A model generated the notes under the pieces. It was not told the DNA's origin. It did no database searches and worked only from the letters and a program-made list of their open reading frames with translations. From positions 248,001-312,000 of the forward strand of contig CAVSIZ010000013.1 of the NCBI GenBank assembly GCA_963728125.1: DNA of 64,000 bases. Direction: 5' to 3'. Positions 44,379 through 51,985 of this stretch are shown here, piece after piece; within the stretch, counting starts at the first letter, position 1, and every line of letters begins with the position of its first letter. This stretch comes from CAWDCV01 sp963728125 (GTDB taxonomy: Bacteria; Actinomycetota; Actinomycetes; CAWDCV01). A program made the translations under genes and the position numbers.

Positions 44379-45581
44379 TTAGGCGGAGACGCGGCGGCGG
44401 GAACCCCAGGCGTCGCGCAGCGACACCTTCGCGCCCATCCGCAGCACGGCGCCCTCGTACAACCGCGCCCCGATGCCGATGAGAGCGAGCGACGCGAGCA
44501 CCATGAGGACGACTGCGGTCAGGGACTGCCACAGCGGCACCCCGCCACCCGCGAGCAGCGCCGGTTGTGTTAGCGCGGAGAACGGCGGAACCACCGAGAG
44601 CACGGTGGATGCCGTGCTGTCTGGGCTCTGGGCGACGAAGATCGCGGCAAAGAAGCTGACGACGACGAGCATGGTGAGCGGCGTCGTCGCGTTCTGCATC
44701 TCCTCCTGCCGCGAGACGCGCGCCGCCGCCGCGGCGAACAGGCAGCTGTAGAAGAGGTACCCGAGCACGAACCAGCCGAGAACGAGAACAGCGGGATAGA
44801 TCGCGTTGGCGTCGAGCTCGATCGTCCCCGTGAGCGAGGCGGCCACCAAGCCGATGACGGCGATGAGGACGAGCTGGAGCAGGCCGAGCAGGCCGATACC
44901 GATCACCTTTCCCGCGAGCAGCGCCCGAGCGGGGATGGTCGACAGCAGCACCTCGACGACGCGGCTCGACTTCTCCTCGACGACGCCGAGGGCCACCCAG
45001 AACCCGTACCCGAGGATCTGCCCGTACAGCAGGATCGTGCCGACAAACGCGATGTTGGAACGGGTCTCGGCGTCATCGTCGGGAGGATCGATGGCGGAGA
45101 CCGTCAGCGGGGGTACGTCCACCGCCTGCTGCACGTCGCCGGGGTCGATGCCGGCCTTGGTCAAGCGTTCGGTCGAGACCACTGCGCGGTGGGCGGTCTG
45201 GAGCACGTTCTCGAGCTGGGGGTCGAGCTCCTCCTGCACGATGACCTCGTCGTCGACGACGGCCGCGTTCAACGTGCCGTCCTCGACCTGCTCTCTGGCC
45301 GCCGCCGCGTCATCGACGGTGCGCAGGCGGACGTCGACGTCGAATGCGGTCGCCTGTGCCTCGATCGCGGTTCGCTCGTCCTGTGCCCGCGACCCCGACA
45401 CCGCCACCTCGTACGTCGGCTCGTCCCCGAAGCCCAGCAGGCTGGGCACCACCGCGACGCCGAGCAGGATCAGGATCGTGATGACGGTCGAGATGAGGAA
45501 GGACCGATCTCGCAGGCGCTCGGTGAACTCGCGGGTAGCGACGAGGCGCACCGCGCGCCACGAGCTGGTGCGCTCATTCAT
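44379..45581 (-). CDS. ABC-2 type permease (NatB-like)
   Basis: 400 residues from ATG 45581, overlapping the ATPase stop. There is one helix at residues 27-49 (FLISTVITILILLGVAVVP), a roughly 150-residue external domain, then five helices. The conserved VVEEKSSRVVEVLLSTIPARALLAGKVIG (read in parts) and SRQEEMQNATTPL are typical of the NatB/YhaP family. It works with the ATPase encoded just upstream. Sodium or drug export is the usual guess. Confidence 0.9.
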   Translation of the reverse strand: MNERTSSWRAVRLVATREFTERLRDRSFLISTVITILILLGVAVVPSLLGFGDEPTYEVAVSGSRAQDERTAIEAQATAFDVDVRLRTVDDAAAAREQVEDGTLNAAVVDDEVIVQEELDPQLENVLQTAHRAVVSTERLTKAGIDPGDVQQAVDVPPLTVSAIDPPDDDAETRSNIAFVGTILLYGQILGYGFWVALGVVEEKSSRVVEVLLSTIPARALLAGKVIGIGLLGLLQLVLIAVIGLVAASLTGTIELDANAIYPAVLVLGWFVLGYLFYSCLFAAAAARVSRQEEMQNATTPLTMLVVVSFFAAIFVAQSPDSTASTVLSVVPPFSALTQPALLAGGGVPLWQSLTAVVLMVLASLALIGIGARLYEGAVLRMGAKVSLRDAWGSRRRVSA

Positions 45582-46480
45582 GCCGCCACCACCTCGCGGA
45601 AGAGCTCGGACAGGCTCGGCTCGACCGGACGGAATTCCCGCACCGAGCCGGCTGCACGCGCCCGATCCAGCAGAGCCTGGTCGTCGGCGCCGTCCGACAG
45701 CTCGACGACGGTCCCTGCGCCATCGTCGCTGACGATTCGGGCACCGGGCAGGCCATCGACCCACCCCGGCGCGGCATCGACGATGACGCGCACCTGCCGG
45801 CCGCGCTTACCTCGACCGCGCAGGCGTAGCTCCGGCACTGTGCCGCTGGCGACGAGCCGGCCCCGCTGGATGATGCCGACCGCGTCGCACAGCCGCTCGA
45901 CGAGCTCGAGCTGGTGGCTGGAGAAGACGACGGGAACGCCCTCATCTACGCGGGCCTTGAGGGCTCGGGCGAGCGCGTCGACGCCGACCGGGTCCAGACC
46001 GGAGAACGGTTCGTCGAGTACCAGCAGCTCGGGATCATGGACGAGAGCAGCAGCCAGCTGGACGCGCTGCTGGTTGCCCAATGACAGGGCTTCCACCCGA
46101 TCGTCAGCCCGATCAGCGACGCCGAGCTCTTCCATCCAGCGATTCGCGGAGTCGCTGGCATGGCGCGGATCGGCACCGTGCAGCTCGGCGAGGTACTCCA
46201 GGTGCCGGCGGACTCGCATCTTGGGGTAGAGGCCACGCTCCTCCGGCATGTACCCGAAGCGGCGACGTACCGCCGCATCGACGGGTCGGCCCTGCCACCG
46301 CACCTGCCCGGCGTCGGCTTCCAGCACGCCGAGCACAATGCGCATGGCGGTGGTCTTGCCCGCGCCGTTGGTCCCGACGAAACCGAACATCGTGCCGGGC
46401 TCGACAGCGAACGAGAGCCCGTCCAGAGCGACGACGTCGCCGTACCGCTTGCTCAACCCGTCGAGCTCGAGCACCCACAT
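45578..46480 (-). CDS. ABC transporter ATPase (NatA-like)
   Basis: 300 residues from ATG 46480 (AAGGGA upstream). It has Walker A GTNGAGKTTAM, Q-loop region YMPEERGLYPKMRV, signature LSLGNQQRVQLAAAL, Walker B LLVLDEPFSGLDPVG and H-loop FSSHQLELVE. A C-terminal accessory domain of about 85 residues ends in LSELFREVVAA. It forms an exporter with the overlapping permease. It diverges from the DUF4193 gene by 264 bp. Confidence 0.92.
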   Translation of the reverse strand: MWVLELDGLSKRYGDVVALDGLSFAVEPGTMFGFVGTNGAGKTTAMRIVLGVLEADAGQVRWQGRPVDAAVRRRFGYMPEERGLYPKMRVRRHLEYLAELHGADPRHASDSANRWMEELGVADRADDRVEALSLGNQQRVQLAAALVHDPELLVLDEPFSGLDPVGVDALARALKARVDEGVPVVFSSHQLELVERLCDAVGIIQRGRLVASGTVPELRLRGRGKRGRQVRVIVDAAPGWVDGLPGARIVSDDGAGTVVELSDGADDQALLDRARAAGSVREFRPVEPSLSELFREVVAA

Positions 46481-46744
46481 TCCCTTCGCTTGCTTTCGAC
46501 TCTTGATTCTGGGGGGAACACGGGGGGCAGCGCCCGCCCGTGGGTGGTTTCGTCTCGACCTCTGGAGGGATGTCAGCTACCGTTCCCCGGCGTTCTCCAC
46601 GACACCGGCCGCGTCGGCGCGACGGGGCGCCGGAAATCGTGCACAATTCGCTGTCTCGCAGCGGGCACAACGACGGCACGTTTGGCGTTAGACCGCCTGC
46701 AACACCCCGATCTGACTACCCCAGCCCAACGGAGGGGGGCTTCC
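46481..46744. other. Divergent intergenic region, NatA-like/DUF4193
   Basis: 264 bp without a convincing gene. It has two G6 runs (46511-46516, 46522-46527), a GC-rich middle and an SD (GGAGGGGGG) directly before the DUF4193 ATG. I cannot place promoters with confidence. Confidence 0.4.
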
Positions 46745-47044
46745 ATGGCGACCGACTACGACACTCCACGCAAGACCGATGACGACCTTAACGAAGACAG
46801 CATCGAGGAGCTCAAGGCCCGCCGCGTTGACAAGGCCGCGAGCTCGATCGACGTCGACGAGGCAGAGCTCGCCGAGTCGCTCGAGCTACCCGGCGCTGAC
46901 CTGTCCAACGAGGAGCTCAGCGTCCGCGTGCTGCCTCGGCAGGCCGACGAGTTCACCTGCTCGAGCTGCTTCCTGGTGCACCACCGCAGCCAGCTGGCCC
47001 GTGAAGACGGAGCCACGCTGATCTGCCGGGAGTGCGCGGCCTGA
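46745..47044 (+). CDS. DUF4193 family protein
   Basis: 99 residues from ATG 46745 (strong GGAGGGGGG). The N-terminal half is acidic and the C-terminus holds four cysteines, FTCSSCFLVHHRSQLA and LICRECAA, in a C-x2-C...C-x2-C zinc-ribbon pattern. It is a widely conserved actinobacterial protein (Rv2699c-like) of unknown role, possibly a small zinc-bound RNA polymerase or ribosome partner. It sits at the same place in the suhB-dut order. Confidence 0.88.
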   Translation: MATDYDTPRKTDDDLNEDSIEELKARRVDKAASSIDVDEAELAESLELPGADLSNEELSVRVLPRQADEFTCSSCFLVHHRSQLAREDGATLICRECAA

Positions 47045-47048
47045 CCTC

Positions 47049-47840
47049 ATGACAACCCCAGTCCAGCCGACCGAACCGTCGCCGGCTCCCGACGACGGCG
47101 CGCAATCACGCCAGCAGGTCGCCGAGCTGGTCGCGCGGCTGTCGTCGGAGGAGATGGACGCCTCCACCCGTCGCCGGCTGCTGGCGAAGCTGTCCGCGGC
47201 CGTCGCCAACAGCGCGCGGACCGCGGGCGGCATAGCCGTGCTCGGTGGGCGGTGGCTGGTCGACCTGTTCGTGGACATCGCTCCGCGCATCCCTGTTCGC
47301 GATGCCGAGACGCTGCGCGATCACTATGACGGCCTGACCGGAGAGGAACTCGCGGACCAACTCGTCGTGACAGCCGGCCGGGCAACGGCGCTGGTCGGTG
47401 CGGCCGGTGGGGCGCTGGCTGCGGTCGAGTGGGCGGCGCCGCCCCTGCTGCTGTCGATGCCCATTCAGGTCGCGACGGAGACCCTCGTCGTGGCCGCCAT
47501 CGAGACGAAACTCGTCGCCGAGTTGTCCGAGGCGTACGGCGTCGGCGTCGAGGGCAGCGGCACCCAGCGCGGCCTGGCCTACGTGCAGTCGTGGGCGGAG
47601 CGGCGCGGCGTCGATCCGCTGAACCCGCTGACGTTCTCGCACGGCTTGTCGGGTGTCGCGAAACGATCGCTGCGTAACCGCCTCCTGGCCCGATCCGGGC
47701 GCATGCTCACGACGTACGGACCATTCCTCACCGGCGCCGTGGTCGGCGCGACGGTCAACCGCAGCGAGACCCGCAAGCTGGGCGACAAGGTGCGCGCCGA
47801 CCTTCGCCGCCGCGCGGGAACGAACTCCGCGACCCGTTAG
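47049..47840 (+). CDS. Conserved hypothetical protein
   Basis: 263 residues from ATG 47049, 4 bp after the DUF4193 stop. A disordered Pro-rich N-terminus leads to helical repeats, two short hydrophobic stretches (VGAAGGALAAVEWAAPPLLLS) and VATETLVVAAIETKLVAELSEAYG. A basic C-terminus contains RSLRNRLLARSGRMLTTYGPFLTGAVVGA (read in parts). I know it only as a common actinobacterial hypothetical. Its stop overlaps the convergent DUF3093 gene by 4 bp. Confidence 0.7.
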   Translation: MTTPVQPTEPSPAPDDGAQSRQQVAELVARLSSEEMDASTRRRLLAKLSAAVANSARTAGGIAVLGGRWLVDLFVDIAPRIPVRDAETLRDHYDGLTGEELADQLVVTAGRATALVGAAGGALAAVEWAAPPLLLSMPIQVATETLVVAAIETKLVAELSEAYGVGVEGSGTQRGLAYVQSWAERRGVDPLNPLTFSHGLSGVAKRSLRNRLLARSGRMLTTYGPFLTGAVVGATVNRSETRKLGDKVRADLRRRAGTNSATR

Positions 47841-48289
47841 CGCGACGCCTGAGCTCGGGTGAGCGCAGCCGCGAGCTTTTCCGGGCGGCGACTCGACACG
47901 AACCAATACGGTGCCGGGCTGGCAGCGTCGACTACCTGCACGTACACGCCACCGGGCACGAATCCGCGCACGAGCACGTGCGCCCGCGCATCTGCCTCTG
48001 GTCCGAGCAGCCGGCGCCGCCCCGCCTCGTCGACGGCCCGCACCTCGCCGATCACGTCTGCGGGCAGCGTCGTCCGACCCGCGTGCAGGCCGGCCTCATC
48101 CACGCGGATTCGCGCAGCGCCGTACCGCCACACACCGAGGACGAACAAGACGGTCAGCGTGCCGCCGACGCCGACCGCGACCCCGAGCGGCGTCCAGACC
48201 AGGTAGACGACGAACACTGAAAATACGAGCAGGCCGCCCGCGAGCCACCACCACCACGGCACGTGCAGTCGTTCCTGGTATCCGGCCAC
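47837..48289 (-). CDS. DUF3093 membrane protein
   Basis: 150 residues from GTG 48289 (TAGGGT 6 nt upstream). It starts with MAGYQERLHVPWWWWLAGG, has two membrane helices (residues 11-29 and 34-54), then a cytoplasmic beta-rich part (RIRVDEAGLHAGRTTLPADVIGEV, read in parts). This is the Rv2698-like family, of unknown function. It is convergent with the preceding gene and divergent from the thioesterase gene. Confidence 0.88.
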   Translation of the reverse strand: MAGYQERLHVPWWWWLAGGLLVFSVFVVYLVWTPLGVAVGVGGTLTVLFVLGVWRYGAARIRVDEAGLHAGRTTLPADVIGEVRAVDEAGRRRLLGPEADARAHVLVRGFVPGGVYVQVVDAASPAPYWFVSSRRPEKLAAALTRAQASR

Positions 48290-48295
48290 CGCTCC

Positions 48296-48301
48296 ACCCT
48301 A
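48296..48301 (-). promoter_or_regulatory. -10 box of a leaderless promoter, DUF3093 gene
   Basis: TAGGGT (minus strand), then 6 nt, then GTG 48289. Confidence 0.5.
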
Positions 48302-48324
48302 GGAGCAGCACCTGAATGCGCGGG

Positions 48325-48330
48325 TAGGGT
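48325..48330 (+). promoter_or_regulatory. -10 box of a leaderless promoter, thioesterase gene
   Basis: TAGGGT, then 8 nt, then GTG 48339. Back to back with the DUF3093 promoter. Confidence 0.5.
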
Positions 48331-48338
48331 CGTCGGCC

Positions 48339-48920
48339 GTGACCCGCCCGCCCTCGCTCGCGCCGCCCGAAGGCGCGATGCTCCCCGAGCGTCACCACCA
48401 AGCGCCGGCGCCGGGTAAGCCCATGGCGTCGCATTACCGGCTGTGCTTCGGCTGCGGACCGGACCATCCGACCGGGCTGCACATCCGGGTCGAGGCCGGC
48501 GACGGGCTGTCGGTAGTCGGCCGATTCACGGTGACGCACGATCACCAGGGCGCGCCCGGTCTCGCCCACGGCGGCGTGCTGTCGCTCGCCTTCGACGAAG
48601 TCCTCGGCTACCTGACCGTTCTCATCGGACGGCCAGCGGTCACCGCCCGGCTGCAGACCTCGTTCACGCGCCCGGTGCCCGTCGGCAGCACGCTCTACAT
48701 CGCCGCCCACGTCACGGGCATGTCGAGGCGCAAGCTGTACACCATGGCCGAGGGACGGCTGAACGCCCCGGACGGCCCGGTCGGCGCCAGCGCGAGTGCG
48801 CTGTTCGTCACCGTCCCCCTGGAGCACTTCGTGCAGCATGGCCGCCGCGAGGACATCGACCGCGTGGTCGCCGACCCCGACAGCGTCACGATCAGTTCGA
48901 CGTTCGAGGTCAACCCGTGA
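48339..48920 (+). CDS. PaaI-family hot-dog thioesterase
   Basis: 193 residues from GTG 48339. It has a hot-dog fold with CFGCGPDHPTGLHIRVEAG at the start and the catalytic helix PGLAHGGVLSLAFDEVLGYL (HGG...D/E), then a strand-rich TARLQTSFTRPVPVGSTLYIAA (read in parts). It hydrolyses acyl-CoA esters; the acyl chain is not predictable. Its stop overlaps the dut start (GTGA). Confidence 0.85.
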   Translation: MTRPPSLAPPEGAMLPERHHQAPAPGKPMASHYRLCFGCGPDHPTGLHIRVEAGDGLSVVGRFTVTHDHQGAPGLAHGGVLSLAFDEVLGYLTVLIGRPAVTARLQTSFTRPVPVGSTLYIAAHVTGMSRRKLYTMAEGRLNAPDGPVGASASALFVTVPLEHFVQHGRREDIDRVVADPDSVTISSTFEVNP

Positions 48921-49387
48921 ACCCCCTCGAGATCCAGGTACGGCGCCTCGACCCCGACGTGCCGCTGCCCGCATACGCGCACCCCGGCGACGCGGGTGCC
49001 GATCTCGTCACCACGGTCGACGTGGACCTGGCACCGGGTGAGCGCGCGCTCGTTCCGACCGGACTCGCCATTGCGCTCCCCGAGGGGTACGCCGCGTTCG
49101 TCCATCCGCGTTCCGGACTCGCGAGCCGGCTCGGCGTCGGGATCGTCAACGCACCCGGAACCATCGACGCCGGGTACCGCGGCGAGCTCAAGGTGGTGCT
49201 CGTCAATCATGACTCCAAGGAGCCGGTGTCGTTCCAGCGCGGCGATCGCATCGCTCAGCTGGTGATCCAGCGCGTCGAGCATGCCGCGTTCCGAGAGGTT
49301 GACGTCCTGCCCGAGTCCACGCGCAACATCGGCGGGTACGGCTCCACCGGAGGCTTCCGCGACCGTTCCGTCGTGGAGGGTCCCTGA
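48917..49387 (+). CDS. dut: dUTP diphosphatase
   Basis: 156 residues from GTG 48917, overlapping the thioesterase stop. All five dUTPase motifs are visible: AHPGDAGADL (1), HPRSGLASR (2), GTIDAGYRGE (3), FQRGDRIAQLV (4) and the flexible C-terminal GYGSTGGF (5). It converts dUTP to dUMP and keeps uracil out of DNA. Its stop overlaps the DUF3710 start (TGATG). Confidence 0.96.
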   Translation: MNPLEIQVRRLDPDVPLPAYAHPGDAGADLVTTVDVDLAPGERALVPTGLAIALPEGYAAFVHPRSGLASRLGVGIVNAPGTIDAGYRGELKVVLVNHDSKEPVSFQRGDRIAQLVIQRVEHAAFREVDVLPESTRNIGGYGSTGGFRDRSVVEGP

Positions 49388-50031
49388 TGCCGTTCCGCCG
49401 CCGCCGCGGGACCCATGCCCGCAGCGCTGCTTCAACCGATGAGGCCGTCGAGCTCGACGCGCCTGCGATCCCCGAGGACCGTCCCGACGGCCCGTACGAC
49501 ATCACCGAGGTCGACGACGCCAGCGGCCTGCTCGACCTTGGCGGCATTCGCGTGCGCGGCGTCGAAGGGATGGAGCTGCGCGTCGACGTAGCGCAGGAGC
49601 GCGTCGCCGCCGCCACCGCGGTCGTCGGCGCCGGGGCCGTGCAGATCCAGCCGTTCGCCGCGCCGCGCACCACTGGCATCTGGGACGACGTACGCGCCGA
49701 GATCCTGTCCAGCGTGACCGCCGCTGGCGGCCGCGCGGAGGAGGTCGACGGTCCCTTCGGAGTCGAGGTCAAGGCCGACGTGCTCGCCACCGTCGATGGC
49801 AAGCAGTCCCGTCAGCGCGCGAGATTCGTCGGCGTCGATGGTCCCCGATGGTTGCTACGTGGTGTGTTCACCGGCGGCGCTGTCGATGATCCGGTCGTCG
49901 CCGCGCCGCTCGAGCAGGTGTTCCGCAGCGTCGTCGTCGTTCGCGGTGATGCGCCGATGCCGCCGCGCGAGCCGATCGAGTTACGCCTGCCCGCCGGTGG
50001 TGCTGCACCGCAAGCGCCTCCAGCGCGCTAA
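49387..50031 (+). CDS. DUF3710 family protein
   Basis: 214 residues from ATG 49387. A basic start (MPFRRRRG) and an acidic stretch lead to the conserved core: LDLGGIRVRGVEGMELRVDV, IWDDVRAEILSSV, RFVGVDGPRWLLRGVFTG and VVVVRGDAPMPPREPI. It is the Rv2696c-like protein that normally follows dut; its role is unknown. In related genomes the OB-fold gene comes next, but here the kdp operon intervenes. Confidence 0.9.
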   Translation: MPFRRRRGTHARSAASTDEAVELDAPAIPEDRPDGPYDITEVDDASGLLDLGGIRVRGVEGMELRVDVAQERVAAATAVVGAGAVQIQPFAAPRTTGIWDDVRAEILSSVTAAGGRAEEVDGPFGVEVKADVLATVDGKQSRQRARFVGVDGPRWLLRGVFTGGAVDDPVVAAPLEQVFRSVVVVRGDAPMPPREPIELRLPAGGAAPQAPPAR

Positions 50032-50035
50032 GACC

Positions 50036-50108
50036 GCGTCAAGAGGTCCGCGCCCGATGTCAGGGCGGCGTCAAGGCGTGCCATCGATGCCGTGCTGAGC
50101 GACTTGAC
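50036..50108 (+). promoter_or_regulatory. kdp upstream region with repeated GTCAAG
   Basis: GCGTCAAG occurs at 50036 and 50068 (32 bp, three helical turns apart) and CTTGAC, its complement core, at 50103. They lie in the 120 bp between DUF3710 and the first kdp reading frame, so they are candidate KdpE sites. TTGACT at 50104 may also serve as a -35 box. Confidence 0.4.
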
Positions 50109-50151
50109 TGCGAGCAGTTCCGCACCCTCGCAGTAGCAAGGAGCGCCCTTG

Positions 50152-50235
50152 ATGGCCGACGTGGCCTTCGTCGTCCTGACCGTCGTCCTGTTTGTCGTCG
50201 TCGCTCTCGTCGCCAAGGGAGTAGAGCGGCTGTGA
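50152..50235 (+). CDS. 27-residue membrane peptide upstream of kdpF
   Basis: MADVAFVVLTVVLFVVVALV then AKGVERL, from ATG 50152; AAGGAG lies about 8-13 nt upstream. It is one hydrophobic helix with a short basic/acidic tail. The stop overlaps the kdpF start (GTGA), so it is translated in line with kdp. It is not KdpF, which follows, but has the same kind of design, so it may be a second small Kdp subunit or assembly peptide. Confidence 0.65.
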   Translation: MADVAFVVLTVVLFVVVALVAKGVERL

Positions 50236-50321
50236 GCGTCGACAACGTCTTCGGTCTTGTCCTCGGTGCGGCGCTGATCGTCTACCTCATCGTCGCGCTC
50301 GTCTTCGCCGAACGGTTCTGA
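50232..50321 (+). CDS. kdpF: KdpF, small subunit of the potassium ATPase
   Basis: 29 residues from GTG 50232: VSVDNVFGLVLGAALIVYLI then VALVFAERF. It is a single helix with the KdpF ending (ALxxPERF-like). It stabilises the KdpABC complex in the membrane. It overlaps the previous peptide by 4 bp and is one base from the kdpA start. Confidence 0.88.
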   Translation: MSVDNVFGLVLGAALIVYLIVALVFAERF

Positions 50322-50322
50322 C

Positions 50323-51985
50323 GTGAGCAGCACCATCGCCGGAATCATCCAGATCAGCGTGCTCGTCGTCGCGCTGGCGCTCGCGCAGCGTCCGCTCGGC
50401 GACTACATGACGCGCGTCTACACCAGTCCTCGCCACCTGGGCGTCGAGCGGTTCGTCTATCGGCTCACCGGCGTCGACCCGGATGCCGATCAACGCTGGA
50501 CGGCGTACCTGCGCGGCGTTTTGTCGTTCTCCGCCGTCGGCGTGCTCTTCCTGTACCTGCTGCAGCGCGTGCAGGCGAGCTTGCCGCTGTCGCTTGGCTT
50601 TCCCGGCGTTAATCCGGATCAGGCGTTCAACACTGCGGTGTCGTTCGTGACGAATACGAACTGGCAGTCGTACTCCGGCGAGGCAACGATGGGGCACCTC
50701 GTGCAAGCCGGCGGCCTCGCGGTGCAGAACTTTGTCTCTGCCGCCGTTGGCATGGCCGTCGCGATCGCCCTGGTCCGCGGCTTTGCGCGCAGTCACACCG
50801 ACCAACTCGGCAACTTCTGGGTCGACCTGGTTCGCGGCTGCGTGCGCATTCTGCTCCCGCTGAGCTTCGTCTTCGCGCTCGTCCTGATAGCCGGGGGCGT
50901 GATCCAGAACTTCGCGTCGCCCAACGAGATCACCACGCTGTCCGGCGGAGCGCAGTCGATCACCGGCGGTCCGGTCGCGTCGCAGGAGGCCATCAAGGAG
51001 CTCGGGACGAACGGTGGCGGCTTCTACAACGCCAATTCCGCGCACCCGTTCGAGAACCCGACGCCGTGGACCAACCTCGTCCAGATCTTCCTGCTGTTGC
51101 TGATCCCCGTCAGTCTGCCGCGCACCTTCGGCCGGCTCGTCGGCAATGTTCGTCAGGGATACGCGATCCTCGCGGCGATGGCGGTGATCGCACTCGTCTC
51201 GATCGCGATCACCACGAGCCTCGAGATCACGAACTCCGGTGCGGCGCTCGAGGCGGCCGGCGCAGCGACCGAGGGCAAGGAAGCGCGCTTCGGCGTGCCG
51301 TCATCGTCGCTGTTCGCGTCCGCGACGACGTTGACTTCGACCGGTGCTGTCAACTCGTTCCACTCGTCGTACACCGCGCTCGGCGGCGGCATGCTGATCC
51401 TCAACATGGCGACTCGGTGAGATCGCGCCCGGCGGCGTGGGCTCCGGCCTGTACGGCATGCTCGTCCTCGCGATCTTGACCGTTTTCATCGCCGGCTTGA
51501 TGGTTGGCCGCACACCGGAGTACGTCGGCAAGAAGATCACGGCGCGCGAGATGAAGCTCGTCTCCCTCTACATCCTTACGACGCCTGCCCTCGTGCTCAG
51601 CGGTACGGCGCTCGCACTGGCACTGCCGACGCCGCCGGACTCCATCCTCAACGCCGGGCCGCACGGACTTTCGGAGGTGCTGTACGCCTTCACGTCCGCG
51701 AGCAACAACAACGGCAGTGCCTTCGCTGGTCTCGGCGCGAACACGCTCTTCTACAACACCGCCTTAGGCATGGCGATGGTGCTGGGACGGTTCCTCCCCA
51801 TCGTGTTCGTCCTCGCGCTCGCTGGTTCGTTGGCGCGACAGGCGCCCGTCCCCGAAACGGCCGGCACGCTGCCGACGACACGGCCGCAATACGTCGCGAT
51901 GCTCGTGGGCGTCGTCGTCATCCTTGTTGCACTGACCTACTTCCCGGCGCTCGCGCTCGGGCCTCTCGCAGAGGGGCTGTCGTGA
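50323..51985 (+). pseudogene. kdpA: KdpA, potassium channel-like subunit, +1 frameshift
   Basis: From GTG 50323 the frame is good to LGGGMLILNM, including the first selectivity-loop region (VTNTNWQSYSGEATMGH) and GTNGGGFYNANSAHPFENPT. At about 51409-51412 one extra base puts a TGA at 51418, and the true continuation LGEIAPGGVGSGLYGMLVLA (next frame) runs through SNNNGSAFAGL to the stop at 51985. Without the extra base the length is normal (about 553). KdpA is the K+-conducting subunit; if the shift is real the whole pump is dead. Confidence 0.92.

Noticed and set aside
46511..46545. G-quadruplex regulator before DUF4193
   Set aside because: Only two long G-runs and one GGG; not enough regular tracts to claim in GC-rich DNA.
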